A program made the position numbers and the translations under genes. A stretch of DNA of 42,369 nt from JAHFRG01 sp041495205 (lineage in GTDB: Bacteria > Pseudomonadota > Gammaproteobacteria > Burkholderiales > JAHFRG01), in the NCBI GenBank assembly GCA_041495205.1, contig JBGQCF010000014.1, forward strand, positions 1 to 42,369, written 5' to 3'. The notes under the pieces were generated by a model. It did not search any database, had not been told where the DNA came from, and was given only the letters and a program-made list of their open reading frames with translations. This document shows positions 31,751 to 40,868 of this stretch, piece by piece; positions within the stretch are counted from its first letter, which is position 1; every line of letters begins with the position of its first letter.

Positions 31751-33232
31751 ATGCCAGTCGCTACTGCCCAATCCCCTTCCCTGCGTGACTCTTTAGCCGC
31801 TGAACTGCTGCGTTTTTTACCCGCAGCGGCAGTGCTCGATGCTGCCGAGGACCTGAAGCCTTACGAGTGCGACGGGCTTACCGCCTACCGCCAGTTGCCC
31901 ATGCTGGCGGTGCTGCCTGAAAACGAGGAACAGGTGCAGCGCGTTTTGCGCGTGTGCCACCAACATAAAGTCCCGGTGGTGGCGCGCGGCGCGGGCACCG
32001 GGCTTTCAGGCGGCGCGCTGCCGCTCGGCGACGGCGTGCTGCTTCCGCTTACCAAATTCATGCGCATCCTGGAAATTAATCCGGCCGCGCGCAGCATGCG
32101 CGTGCAGCCGGGAGTGCGCAATCTCGCCATTTCCGAAGCGGCCGCGCCCTTCGGGCTTTATTACGCTCCCGATCCCTCGAGTCAGATTGCGTGCAGCATC
32201 GGCGGCAATGTCGCTGAAAATTCCGGCGGAGTGCATTGCCTGAAATACGGTCTCACGGTGCACAATATTCTGAAACTGCGCGTATTCACCAGCGAAGGCG
32301 AGCTTCTGGAAATCGGCAGCGATGCGCTGGACTCTCCGGGCTACGACTTGCTGGCGCTGATGACCGGCTCGGAAGGGATGCTTGGGGTGATTAGCGAAAT
32401 CACGGTGAAACTCCTGCCGCTGCCGGAGGGCGCGCAAGTGATATTGGCGGCGTTTGACGATATCGGCAAAGCGGGAGAGGCGGTCGCCAGCATCATCGCA
32501 GCGGGCATCATTCCCGCCGGGCTGGAATTAATGGACAAGCGCATGACACAGGCAGTGGAGCCGTACGCCCACGCCGGTTATCCTCTGGATGCGGAAGCGA
32601 TCTTGCTGTGCGAATCGGACGGCTGCGCCGAGGAAGTGGCGGAGCAAATCCTGCGCATGCAAGAGATCATGAAACAAAGCGGCGCAGCCGAAATCCGCGT
32701 CTCCCGGAACGACAGCGAGCGCAACAAATTCTGGGCCGGTCGCAAAGCGGCATTCCCCGCCGTGGGACGCATTTCGCCGGATTACTACTGCATGGACGGC
32801 ACCATTCCGCGCAAACAGCTGGCACGGGTATTGCGCGCCATCGGCGACATGGAAAAAAAATACGGCCTGCGCTGCGCCAGCGTGTTTCATGCCGGCGACG
32901 GAAATTTGCACCCACTCATTTTGTACGACGCCAACCAGCCGGATGAATTGCACCGCACCGAGGAGTTCGGCTGGGAGATTCTGGAGTTGTGCATTGAAGT
33001 CGGCGGCACCATCACCGGCGAGCACGGTGTCGGCGTCGAGAAAATCAACCAGATGTGCGTTCAATTCCGGGCCAACGAACTGGAAATTTTCCACGGTGTG
33101 AAGCGCGCATTCGACGAGCCCGGCCTGCTCAACCCGGGCAAGGCGGTGCCCACGCTGCACCGCTGCGCCGAGTTCGGCCGAATGCATGTGCACCGCGGCC
33201 AGGAAAAATTCCCCGATCTGCCGAGATTTTAG
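31751..33232 (+). CDS. glcD: Glycolate oxidase FAD subunit
   Basis: 493 residues. FAD-binding PCMH domain with the diagnostic PVVARGAGTGLSGGALPL, PDPSSQIACSIGGNVAENSG and a C-terminal domain with FHAGDGNLHPLILYD and GTITGEHGVGVEKI (metal/substrate histidines). GlcD with GlcE and GlcF oxidises glycolate to glyoxylate, passing electrons to the quinone pool; needed for photorespiratory-type glycolate salvage. A perfect TATAAT (31739-31744) lies 6 bp before the ATG and AAGG just after it, so either the transcript is nearly leaderless or the hexamer is coincidental. First gene of glcDEF. Confidence 0.96.
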   Translation: MPVATAQSPSLRDSLAAELLRFLPAAAVLDAAEDLKPYECDGLTAYRQLPMLAVLPENEEQVQRVLRVCHQHKVPVVARGAGTGLSGGALPLGDGVLLPLTKFMRILEINPAARSMRVQPGVRNLAISEAAAPFGLYYAPDPSSQIACSIGGNVAENSGGVHCLKYGLTVHNILKLRVFTSEGELLEIGSDALDSPGYDLLALMTGSEGMLGVISEITVKLLPLPEGAQVILAAFDDIGKAGEAVASIIAAGIIPAGLELMDKRMTQAVEPYAHAGYPLDAEAILLCESDGCAEEVAEQILRMQEIMKQSGAAEIRVSRNDSERNKFWAGRKAAFPAVGRISPDYYCMDGTIPRKQLARVLRAIGDMEKKYGLRCASVFHAGDGNLHPLILYDANQPDELHRTEEFGWEILELCIEVGGTITGEHGVGVEKINQMCVQFRANELEIFHGVKRAFDEPGLLNPGKAVPTLHRCAEFGRMHVHRGQEKFPDLPRF

Positions 33233-33320
33233 CGCGTGAGGAGTGAAGAGTGAGGTGTGAGGGGTTCTGAGCACCGGGTTTGCAGATTTTTCTCCTTACT
33301 CCTAACACTTCACTACTTAG
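33233..33320. repeat. CACTCCTTACTCC-type intergenic hairpin, glcD-glcE
   Basis: GTGAGGAGTGAAGAGTGAGG at the left and CTCCTTACTCCTAACACTTC at the right form an imperfect stem spanning the whole glcD-glcE gap. Same family at 18001-18036 and 40783-40868. It sits inside an operon, so it should be transcribed and could tune relative expression. Confidence 0.75.
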
Positions 33321-33329
33321 CCGTCACAT

Positions 33330-34394
33330 ATGCAAGACATCTTCCAACAATTCTCCGAAATTATACGCAGCGCAGCTGAAAATCAAACCGCTTTGCGCAT
33401 TCGCGGCGGAGGCAGCAAGGATTTTTACGGCGCTGCATTAAACGGCGAAATTCTCGACACCCGGTCCTATTCGGGCATCGTTGCGTACGAACCTACCGAG
33501 CTGGTGATCACCGCGCGCGCAGGCACGCCGCTTGCTGAAATGGAAGCGGCGTTGAAGGAGCGCGGGCAAATGCTGGCGTTCGAGCCGCCGCATTTCGGAG
33601 ATCATGCCACGCTCGGCGGCTGCATCGCCGCGGGGCTTTGCGGCCCGCGCCGCGCCGCAGTCGGTGCCGTGCGCGACTTCGTGCTCGGAGTGCGCATGAT
33701 GGATGGGCGCGGCAACGATTTGCGCTTCGGCGGACAGGTGATGAAAAACGTCGCGGGTTACGATGTGTCGCGCTTGATGGTTGGCTCGCTCGGCACGCTG
33801 GGGTTGATTCTCGAAGTCTCGCTCAAGGTGTTGCCGCTGCCGCTAGCGGAGGCCACGCTGCACTTCGAGTTGCCGGAAGACAAGGCCATCCAGATGCTCA
33901 ACCAATGGGCCGGCAGGCCGCTGCCGATTTCGGCGAGCGCCTATACTGGCGGCGAGCTCGGCATCCGCCTTTCCGGCGCTGCGGCGGCAGTCGAGTCGGC
34001 ATGCAAGAAGCTCGACGGCGAGCGCATTGACGACACGCAAGCCGGACGGTTCTGGACCGGCATCCGCGAGCAGACCAATCCCTTTTTCCGCAGCGCTGCC
34101 CCGCTGTGGCGGCTGTCGGTCAAATCCACTACACCCCCGCTGAAGCTTCCCGGAGTGCAGCTCATCGAATGGGGCGGCGCTCTGCGCTGGCTGAAAAGCG
34201 ATGCCGATGCCAAAACCATACGCGATGCAGCGGTGTCGGCAGGTGGCCACGCCACCTTGTTCCGGGCGAGCGACAAAAGCGCGGGCGTATTCCAACCGCT
34301 AGCGCCCGCGCTGCTGAAAATTCACCGGGGCCTGAAACAGAATTTCGACCCCGCGGGGATATTCAATCCCGGCCGTTTCTATCCGGAATTTTAG
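33330..34394 (+). CDS. glcE: Glycolate oxidase subunit GlcE
   Basis: 354 residues, normal length. A second FAD-binding PCMH-type subunit: LRIRGGGSKDFYG at ~24, GGCIAAGLCGPRRAAVGAVR (~98), FVLGVRMMDGRG, VMKNVAGYDVSRLMVGSLGT (~140) and a C-terminal FDPAGIFNPGRFYPEF. It is required for the membrane-associated GlcDEF complex. It lies 98 bp after glcD (gap filled by a hairpin repeat) and 19 bp before glcF. No strong Shine-Dalgarno is visible before the ATG. Confidence 0.95.
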   Translation: MQDIFQQFSEIIRSAAENQTALRIRGGGSKDFYGAALNGEILDTRSYSGIVAYEPTELVITARAGTPLAEMEAALKERGQMLAFEPPHFGDHATLGGCIAAGLCGPRRAAVGAVRDFVLGVRMMDGRGNDLRFGGQVMKNVAGYDVSRLMVGSLGTLGLILEVSLKVLPLPLAEATLHFELPEDKAIQMLNQWAGRPLPISASAYTGGELGIRLSGAAAAVESACKKLDGERIDDTQAGRFWTGIREQTNPFFRSAAPLWRLSVKSTTPPLKLPGVQLIEWGGALRWLKSDADAKTIRDAAVSAGGHATLFRASDKSAGVFQPLAPALLKIHRGLKQNFDPAGIFNPGRFYPEF

Positions 34395-34413
34395 AACCTT
34401 AGAACCTCTTTCA

Positions 34414-35634
34414 ATGCAAACCAGTCTCGCAGAATTCATCAAAGACACGCCGCAAGGCAGGGAAGCGGATTCCATTCTGCGCGCCTGCGTGCACTGCGGA
34501 TTTTGCAACGCCACCTGCCCCACCTATCAATTGCTGGGCGACGAGCTCGACGGGCCACGCGGGCGCATTTATCTCATCAAGCAAATGCTCGAAGGAGCGC
34601 AGCCGACTGAAAAAACGCGGCTGCATCTGGACCGCTGCCTAACTTGCCGCGCCTGCGAGACTACCTGCCCTTCCGGGGTGCGTTACGGGCGGCTCGCCGA
34701 CATCGGCCGCGAAATGGTGGAAAAGCGCGTGGCGCGCGGTTTCATAGAGAGCGTGAAACGCGCGACGCTGCGAACGGTGCTGACCCATCCCGCGTTGTTT
34801 AATCCTCTGCTGGGATTAGGCCGGTTGGTGCGCCCGCTGCTGCCGGAAAAAATCAGACGCAAGGTGCCGCAAGCGCAGCGGCAAACACCGCGGCCTGCGG
34901 CACGGCATGCGCGCAAAATGCTGGTGCTTGAAGGCTGCGTGCAGCCCTCGATTGCGCCCAACATCAACGCCGCGACGGCACGATTGCTGGATAAGCTCGG
35001 AATTTCGCTCCTCCCCACCCGCGGCTGCTGCGGAGCGATTCCTTATCACATGAACGCGCAGGAAGAAGGACTCAACACCATGCGCCGCAACATAGATCAC
35101 TGGTGGCCCGACATCGAGCAAGGCGTGGAAGCGCTGGTGATTACCGCCAGCGGCTGCGGTGCGATGGTAAAAGAATACGGGCATCTGCTCAAACACGACC
35201 CCGTTTATGCCGAAAAAGCGCAGCGCGTTTCGGCCATTGCCAAAGACATCATTGAAATCATTACCGCAGAGAAAGAGAAAATCGGCGCGCAGGTATCCGG
35301 CTCGAAAAAACGCGGCGCGAAAACCGCTTTTCACTCTCCGTGCACATTGCAGCATGCGCTCAAACTGGACGGTGCGGTGGAAAAGCTGCTCGCGGAATGC
35401 GGCTTTGAGCTGACCGGCGTTCCCGATGCTCACTTGTGTTGCGGCTCGGCGGGAACTTACTCCATTCTGCAGCCCGGGCTTTCACAAAAACTGCTCGCAA
35501 ATAAAATCGCCGCGCTTGAATCCGGTTCGCCCGCGCAGATTTTCACCGCCAACATCGGCTGCCTTGCGCATTTGCAAAGCGCAACCGAACTTCCGGTGAA
35601 GCACTGGATTGAAGCGCTGGACGAATTGCTGTAA
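34414..35634 (+). CDS. glcF: Glycolate oxidase iron-sulfur subunit
   Basis: 406 residues. Two 4Fe-4S motifs at the N-terminus: CVHCGFCNATCP (~28) and CLTCRACETTCP (~77). Two C-terminal cysteine-rich (CCG) domains follow: GCVQPSIAPN...RGCCGAIPYH (~170-210) and HSPCTLQHAL...DAHLCCGSAG (~308-348). It carries electrons from GlcDE to quinones. The last gene of glcDEF, converging on queG with an 11-bp gap. Confidence 0.96.
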   Translation: MQTSLAEFIKDTPQGREADSILRACVHCGFCNATCPTYQLLGDELDGPRGRIYLIKQMLEGAQPTEKTRLHLDRCLTCRACETTCPSGVRYGRLADIGREMVEKRVARGFIESVKRATLRTVLTHPALFNPLLGLGRLVRPLLPEKIRRKVPQAQRQTPRPAARHARKMLVLEGCVQPSIAPNINAATARLLDKLGISLLPTRGCCGAIPYHMNAQEEGLNTMRRNIDHWWPDIEQGVEALVITASGCGAMVKEYGHLLKHDPVYAEKAQRVSAIAKDIIEIITAEKEKIGAQVSGSKKRGAKTAFHSPCTLQHALKLDGAVEKLLAECGFELTGVPDAHLCCGSAGTYSILQPGLSQKLLANKIAALESGSPAQIFTANIGCLAHLQSATELPVKHWIEALDELL

Positions 35635-35645
35635 CACCTTCTGAA

Positions 35646-36725
35646 CTAGCCATGACGCTTAAGCGCCCACTGCACATGTTCTCTTACCAGCGGCGAAGAA
35701 TCATCAAGTCGCCGCCGCAACGCTTCGATTGCCGCGGCTGAGCGCGGCGCGTTGCCCAATCCCACCGCGAGATTGCGCAGCCAGCGTTCATAACCGATGC
35801 GGTGTATCGCGCTGCCGGCGAGCTTCTCATGAAATTCCTCTTCGCTCCAGCCAAACAGCGCAACCAGCTGCGCATCATCGAGACCATGTCGCACCGCGAA
35901 ATCCGCTTCCTCGGAAGCCTGCGCATACTTGTTCCAGGGACAGACCAGCTGGCAGTCGTCGCAGCCATACACCCGGTTGCCCATCAGCGGCCGCAGTTCT
36001 TCAGGAATGCTTCCCTTGTGCTCGATGGTGAGATAAGAAATGCAGCGCCTGGCGTCGAGCCTATACGGCGCAACAATCGCCCGGGTGGGGCAGATATCAA
36101 TACATTTTTCGCAGGTGCCGCAATGGTCTTGTTGGGCGCTGTCCACCGGCAGCGGCAGGTCGGTATAAATCTCGCCCAGAAAAAACCATGAACCGGTTTC
36201 GCGCGTAAGCAGCAAGGTATGTTTCCCCCGCCAACCCAGCCCCGCTTTGCGCGCGAGCTCCACTTCCATCACCGGCGCGCTGTCGGTGAATACGCGGCAG
36301 CGGTGGTCGCCGACGCGCTCGTGTATCTTGTCCACCAGCGTATGCAAGCGCCTGCGCAACACTTTGTGGTAATCGCGCCCCGTGGCGTAGCGCGAGATAT
36401 AGGCTTTGTTTCCGTCCGCCAGGACCTGCCAGCCCTCGCGTGCATGTTGCGGCTGATAGTTGATGCGTACTGAAATCACGCGCAGCGTGCCGGGCAGAAG
36501 CTCGGCGGGGCGGCTGCGTTTCACGCCGTATTTTGCCATATAATCCATGTCACCGTGGCATCCTTCTTCCAGCCATTCCAGGAGCCGCAGTTCCGCCGCG
36601 CCGAGATCGGTATCGGCAATGCCGATCTCCTGGAAGCCGAGCGCTTTCCCCCACGACTTGAGCGCCGCGGCAAGCTGCGCATAGTCGGCACTTGAACAAG
36701 AATTTTGGGTTGCGGTATGTTGCAT
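35646..36725 (-). CDS. queG: Epoxyqueuosine reductase
   Basis: 359 residues if started at ATG 36725, preceded by GAAGG; in-frame ATGs at 36734, 36737 and 36767 also exist. Performs the last step of queuosine synthesis in tRNA, reducing epoxyqueuosine with a corrinoid cofactor and two 4Fe-4S clusters. Seen: GLGWRGKHTLLLTRETGSWF, DHCGTCEKCIDICPTRAI (first cluster), RCISYLTIEHKGSIPEE, and YGCDDCQLVCPWNKYA (second cluster). The C-terminal ~70 residues are HEAT-like (GYERWLRNLAVGLGNAP). The 5' end is divergent from tsaE with very little space, so the two promoters must overlap the neighbouring gene. Confidence 0.95.
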   Translation of the reverse strand: MQHTATQNSCSSADYAQLAAALKSWGKALGFQEIGIADTDLGAAELRLLEWLEEGCHGDMDYMAKYGVKRSRPAELLPGTLRVISVRINYQPQHAREGWQVLADGNKAYISRYATGRDYHKVLRRRLHTLVDKIHERVGDHRCRVFTDSAPVMEVELARKAGLGWRGKHTLLLTRETGSWFFLGEIYTDLPLPVDSAQQDHCGTCEKCIDICPTRAIVAPYRLDARRCISYLTIEHKGSIPEELRPLMGNRVYGCDDCQLVCPWNKYAQASEEADFAVRHGLDDAQLVALFGWSEEEFHEKLAGSAIHRIGYERWLRNLAVGLGNAPRSAAAIEALRRRLDDSSPLVREHVQWALKRHG

Positions 36726-36749
36726 GGCCTTCATCATAACCAGCCGGAA

Positions 36750-37211
36750 ATGAAAATAATACGCCACCTGCCCGACGCGCAGGCCACCCGCGAACTCGGT
36801 ATTGCGCTCGCGCCCGTGCTTCAGCCGGGATTGAAAGTGTATTTTTACGGCGAGCTGGGCTCAGGCAAAACCACGCTAGTGCGCGGCATGCTCGAAGGGC
36901 TGGGCTACCGCGGAAAAGTCAAAAGCCCCTCATACATACTGCTTGAACTTTACCCACTTTCTAGGTTAGACTTATATCACTTTGATTTTTATCGGTTCGA
37001 GGATGCCAGGGAATGGCAGGATGCGGGTTTTCGCGAATACTTCAACGCGCGTTCCGTGTGTCTCGTGGAATGGCCGGAAAATGCCGGGGACTTGCTGCCT
37101 GCGCCCGACATTAAAATCAGCCTGCGGATAAAGGGAACAGGACGCGATGCCACGATTGAAGGAGCTACGGAGACAGGAAAGCAATGTTTAGTTGGTTTCC
37201 AAGATGGTTGA
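36750..37211 (+). CDS. tsaE: tRNA threonylcarbamoyladenosine ATPase TsaE
   Basis: 153 residues from ATG 36750. Walker A GELGSGKTTLVRG (~35), switch region VKSPSYILLELY, the characteristic LYHFDFYRFEDAREWQDAGF, and CLVEWPENAG near the C-terminus. TsaE works with TsaB and TsaD to make t6A37 in tRNA. The end overlaps amiC by 28 bp, an arrangement common in proteobacteria. Confidence 0.96.
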   Translation: MKIIRHLPDAQATRELGIALAPVLQPGLKVYFYGELGSGKTTLVRGMLEGLGYRGKVKSPSYILLELYPLSRLDLYHFDFYRFEDAREWQDAGFREYFNARSVCLVEWPENAGDLLPAPDIKISLRIKGTGRDATIEGATETGKQCLVGFQDG

Positions 37212-38551
37212 CTTCAAGCGCGCTCTACAAAGCGCTCTCCGCCGTTTGTTTTCTGATTTTTCCGCTGTTCTCCGCACTGCCCGCTGATGCCGCAATCCAG
37301 GTAAGTTCGGCACGGGTGTGGCCGGCGCAGGATTACACCCGCTTGACTCTCGAATCCGATGCGCCGATTACGCACAATCTGTTCACCATCAAGAATCCCG
37401 AGCGCCTGGTGCTCGATCTCGAAAACGTTGAACTGAACAGTTCGCTGGACAGCCTTTCTGAAAAGATCGCGGCGAGCGACCCATATATCAAGCAGGTGCG
37501 TGTCGGGCACTTCAAACCGGGCGTGATGCGCATCGTGCTCGATTTAAAAACCGAGGTTAAGCCGCAGATATTTGCCTTGAAGCCAGTCGGCGATTACGGC
37601 CATCGGCTGGTGCTGGACATTTATCCGGCGCAGCCGGTTGATCCGCTGATGGCGCTGGTGCTGAAATCGGAAATCAAGCTGGGATTGCAGGTTGACAAAA
37701 CCGCGCCCCCGCAAAAAGCGCATGAAACTTCCGCGCCGGCCGAGACCGCTGCCAGGGAAACACCCGGTCAAACGAGGAGCGAAGACACGCGCACTGCCGA
37801 AAGTAAGCAGGAGAAAAAACAGAAACCCGAAGTGGCGCGGCTCATTACCATCGCTATTGACCCCGGGCACGGCGGTGAAGACCCGGGAGCCCGCGGCCGC
37901 GGCGGCACGCGGGAGAAAAACGTCACTCTGTCCATCGCGCGCAAAGTCAAAGCCAGGCTGGACCAAGAACCGAATATGCGGAGCATGCTGACCCGCGACA
38001 GCGATTACTTTATCGAGTTGCGGGAACGGGTGCGCAAGGCGCAAAAAATAAGAGCCGACTTGTTTATTTCCATCCACGCCGATGCCTACATCAAGCCGCA
38101 TGCGCGCGGCTCATCGGTATTTGCGCTTTCCGAGCGCGGCGCAACCTCCGCCGCCGCACGCTGGCTCGCAAACAAGGAAAACGAATCGGATTTGATTGGC
38201 GGGGTCAATCTCGACGTCCGCGACCCTTATCTTAAGCAGACCTTATTCGACCTTGCACAAACCGCCACCATCAACGACAGCGTGAAGCTCGGCAATGCCG
38301 TGCTCTCCGAACTGGGCAGCGTCAACGCCCTTCACCGGCACTCGGTGGAACAGGCCGGATTCGCCGTGCTGAAAGCGCCCGATATTCCCTCGATTCTGGT
38401 GGAGACCGCGTTCATCAGCAACCCTGAAGAAGAGAAAAGACTCAAAGACGAAAGCTACCAGGATAAAGTCGCCGATGCGATTGTCGGCGGCATCAAACGC
38501 TACTTCTCCAACAACCCGCCGCTCGCCAAATCCAAGCTCGCGCAGCAGTAG
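37184..38551 (+). CDS. amiC: N-acetylmuramoyl-L-alanine amidase AmiC
   Basis: 455 residues. Signal peptide MFSWFPRWL...SALPADA (cleavage near 36), AMIN domain (~40-150: VWPAQDYTRLTLESDAPITH, PERLVLDLENVEL), a charged linker with many Thr/Glu/Lys, then the Amidase_3 catalytic domain (~222-440). Zinc site: His229 in DPGHGGEDPG, Glu in GTREKNVTLS, His298 in FISIHADA, and catalytic Glu in LVETAFISNPEE. A regulatory helix region lies at ~320-370 (AARWLANKENESDLIGGVNL). It cleaves septal peptidoglycan to separate daughter cells and depends on EnvC/NlpD-type activators, not present here. Translationally overlaps tsaE. Confidence 0.96.
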   Translation: MFSWFPRWLTSSALYKALSAVCFLIFPLFSALPADAAIQVSSARVWPAQDYTRLTLESDAPITHNLFTIKNPERLVLDLENVELNSSLDSLSEKIAASDPYIKQVRVGHFKPGVMRIVLDLKTEVKPQIFALKPVGDYGHRLVLDIYPAQPVDPLMALVLKSEIKLGLQVDKTAPPQKAHETSAPAETAARETPGQTRSEDTRTAESKQEKKQKPEVARLITIAIDPGHGGEDPGARGRGGTREKNVTLSIARKVKARLDQEPNMRSMLTRDSDYFIELRERVRKAQKIRADLFISIHADAYIKPHARGSSVFALSERGATSAAARWLANKENESDLIGGVNLDVRDPYLKQTLFDLAQTATINDSVKLGNAVLSELGSVNALHRHSVEQAGFAVLKAPDIPSILVETAFISNPEEEKRLKDESYQDKVADAIVGGIKRYFSNNPPLAKSKLAQQ

Positions 38552-38830
38552 TTAACAGTAGTTAATCGACGTCCAAATTTCAACACTGCAGACGACTCTC
38601 TGACATCTGACGAGAGCCCCTTCTCCTGCAGTTTTGTGAACTGCTTCATTCCCCTCCGAAGCCACATCACGGATATACCGCCTGTCAGCCAAAATGTCTT
38701 GTTTTTCAAATAGATGACGAGAGGCGGCACGCGCTGGCACAGCGGTTGCTCCATATAAGGCGGAGAAATCAATAATTGGATTCGCGAGCAGCAGATGATT
38801 TCGATGCTTTTTATAGAAAGGGGATGTGCC

Positions 38831-38974
38831 ATGTTGGCGAAATTGAACCCCGTGTATGCAAACATCGCAGTAGCGGTAATTATTTCGGTGCTGGCTTTCA
38901 GGCTCGGCGGCTTGGCCGGGCACACTGAATACCGCTTACCCGCAGCCACACAGCAGTCCGATTGCTCCCGCTGA
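38831..38974 (+). CDS. Small single-helix membrane ORF
   Basis: 47 codons starting at ATG 38831, preceded by AAAGGGGA at good spacing. The product starts MLAKLNPVYANIAVAVIISV, has one hydrophobic helix (~9-31), and a polar tail with one Cys. An in-frame ATG at 38795 would add 12 residues. A hairpin-T-run terminator follows at 39026-39080. No homologue recognised. The remaining 38552-38830 holds no convincing gene or repeat on either strand. Confidence 0.45.
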   Translation: MLAKLNPVYANIAVAVIISVLAFRLGGLAGHTEYRLPAATQQSDCSR

Positions 38975-39025
38975 ATTAACTACGGGGCAATAAGCAGGTC
39001 GACCCTGGTACCAGTTTCCTCCTAG

Positions 39026-39080
39026 GCAGGATGGGTTGCGGAAAAAGTTTAAAGGGGACCGCCCGTCCTGCTCTTTTTTT
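39026..39080 (+). terminator. Rho-independent terminator
   Basis: GCAGGATGGG (39026-39035) pairs with CCCGTCCTGC (39062-39071; one G-T pair) around a 26-nt loop, followed by TCTTTTTTT. Directional for the plus strand, ending the amiC/small-ORF side; the T-run touches the pntB stop codon (39081-39079). Confidence 0.65.
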
Positions 39081-40458
39081 ACAGTGCCTTGACGATGGCC
39101 TCGATCACTTTCTTCGCGTCGCCGAATATCATCATCGTCTTGTCCATATAGAACAGTTCGTTGTCGAGCCCCGCATAACCTGTCGCCATCGAGCGTTTGT
39201 TGACCAGGATGGTGCGCGCCTTGTAGGCCTCCAGAATGGGCATGCCGTAAATCGGACTGCCCGGCGTTTTCGCGGCCGGATTGACCACATCATTGGCCCC
39301 GAGAATGAGCGCCACGTCGGTAGTGCCGAATTCATTGTTGATGTCGTCCATTTCAAACACCTGGTCGTAAGGCACTTCGGCTTCGGCGAGCAGCACGTTC
39401 ATGTGTCCCGGCATGCGCCCCGCCACCGGATGTATCGCATAGCGCACCTTGACACCTTTGGCGTGCAGCTTCTCCGCCATTTCCTTCACCGCATGCTGGG
39501 CGCGCGCCACAGCCAGCCCATACCCCGGCACGATGATTACCGATTCGGCGTTGGCCATGAGGAACGCAGCGTCATCGGCGCTGCCGCTTTTCACGGTTCT
39601 CTTTTGCGCCCCTGCGGCAGCCGTGCCTTCTGCTGCGCCGAAGCCGCCGAGAATCACGCTGAAGAAGGAGCGGTTCATCGCCTTGCACATGATGTACGAG
39701 AGAATCGCGCCGCTCGATCCCACCAGCGAGCCGGAAATAATCAGCATGTTGTTGTTAAGCGAAAAACCTATTCCGGCCGCCGCCCATCCGGAGTAGGAAT
39801 TCAGCATGGAAATCACCACCGGCATGTCGGCGCCGCCGATGGGGATGATGATCAGGAAGCCCAGCATGAAAGCAATCGCGGCCATGATGATGAAAGGCGG
39901 CCACTGAGAGTCGGGAGCAGCGAAAAAGAAGGCAAGGCCGAAGCCGATCATGACGATGGCGAGAATCAGGTTGAGCCAGTGCTGCCCCTTGAACACTACC
40001 GGTGCGCTGGACATCGTTCCGGAGAGTTTGCCGAAGGCGATGACCGAGCCGGAGAAAGTGATCGCGCCGATAAACGTGCCAATAAACAGCTCCATGCGGT
40101 TACCCCGAGGCAGCGGCAACGGAATGTTGAACGCCGCCGGATTGTTGACTGCTGCAATCGCGATCAACACTGCAGCCAAGCCCACGAGGGAGTGCATCGC
40201 TGCGACCAGTTGCGGCATCTGCGTCATCTGCACGCGGCGTGCGACGATCGCGCCCACCGTGCCGCCCGCTGCAATCGCCAGCGCGATCAACGGCACGCTC
40301 CTGGTAATAGCAAGCGTGACCAACACCGCCATCGCCATGCCGACAATTCCAAACAGGTTGCCGCGCCGCGCCGCGACCGGCGAGGACAAGCCTTTCAGCG
40401 CCAGGATGAAAAATACCGAGGCGACGAGATACGAGAGTGCGACTTGATTAACGGTCAT
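39079..40458 (-). CDS. pntB: NAD(P) transhydrogenase subunit beta
   Basis: 459 residues. N-terminal membrane domain with about nine helices (for example VALSYLVASVFFILALKGL, GTFIGAITFSGSVIAFGKL) and a C-terminal NADP(H)-binding domain (~285-459) with VPGYGLAVARAQHAVKEMAE, YAIHPVAGRMPGHMNVLLAE, ILGANDVVNPAAK and LNKRSM-like VNKRSMATGYAGL. Couples proton entry to hydride transfer from NADH to NADP+. Last gene of the three-gene pnt operon, 12 bp after pntAb. Confidence 0.97.
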   Translation of the reverse strand: MTVNQVALSYLVASVFFILALKGLSSPVAARRGNLFGIVGMAMAVLVTLAITRSVPLIALAIAAGGTVGAIVARRVQMTQMPQLVAAMHSLVGLAAVLIAIAAVNNPAAFNIPLPLPRGNRMELFIGTFIGAITFSGSVIAFGKLSGTMSSAPVVFKGQHWLNLILAIVMIGFGLAFFFAAPDSQWPPFIIMAAIAFMLGFLIIIPIGGADMPVVISMLNSYSGWAAAGIGFSLNNNMLIISGSLVGSSGAILSYIMCKAMNRSFFSVILGGFGAAEGTAAAGAQKRTVKSGSADDAAFLMANAESVIIVPGYGLAVARAQHAVKEMAEKLHAKGVKVRYAIHPVAGRMPGHMNVLLAEAEVPYDQVFEMDDINNEFGTTDVALILGANDVVNPAAKTPGSPIYGMPILEAYKARTILVNKRSMATGYAGLDNELFYMDKTMMIFGDAKKVIEAIVKAL

Positions 40459-40470
40459 GCCGGTTTTCCC

Positions 40471-40776
40471 TTATTCACCCTTGGGCGTCTTTTTCTTGAA
40501 CATTTCAAGCATGCGCTGTGTCACCAGAAAGCCGCCGAAAACATTTACCGCTGCCAGTGCCACCGCGACAAAACCAATGATCATGCCGAAGTCCATTTCA
40601 GTGGGGCCGGCGGCGAGGATTGCGCCGACGATGATGACGCCGGAAATCGCGTTGGTCACCGACATTAACGGCGTGTGCAACGCCGGAGTGACGTTCCACA
40701 CCACGTGGTAGCCGACGAATATCGCCAGAACGAACACGGTAAGATTGATGATAGTAGGGTCAATGGTTCCAGTCAT
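40471..40776 (-). CDS. pntAb: NAD(P) transhydrogenase subunit alpha part 2
   Basis: 101 residues with three membrane helices: LTVFVLAIFVGYHVVW, ISGVIIVGAILAAG and IIGFVAVALAAVNVFGGFLV, ending RMLEMFKKKTPKGE. In E. coli this part is fused to the C-terminus of PntA; here it is a separate gene, as in many alpha- and betaproteobacteria. Separated from pntAa by an 88-bp gap filled with a hairpin repeat. Confidence 0.96.
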   Translation of the reverse strand: MTGTIDPTIINLTVFVLAIFVGYHVVWNVTPALHTPLMSVTNAISGVIIVGAILAAGPTEMDFGMIIGFVAVALAAVNVFGGFLVTQRMLEMFKKKTPKGE

Positions 40777-40782
40777 ATCAAC

Positions 40783-40868
40783 TCCTCAGTGAAGAGTAAG
40801 GGGTAAGGAGTGAGGGGTAAAAACATGCTTGCTTTAATACGCCTCACACCTAACGCCTTACCCCTCAC
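40783..40868. repeat. CACTCCTTACTCC-type intergenic hairpin, pntAa-pntAb
   Basis: GTGAAGAGTAAGGGGTAAGG at the left and CCTAACGCCTTACCCCTCAC at the right form an imperfect long stem that fills the gap between two cotranscribed genes and abuts the pntAa stop codon. Same family as 33233-33320 and 18001-18036. Confidence 0.75.

Noticed and set aside
38500..38949. 149-codon minus-strand ORF opposite the amiC end and the small membrane ORF
   Set aside because: It overlaps the amiC 3' end, has no good ribosome site, no domain and irregular composition; the plus-strand small ORF is better supported.
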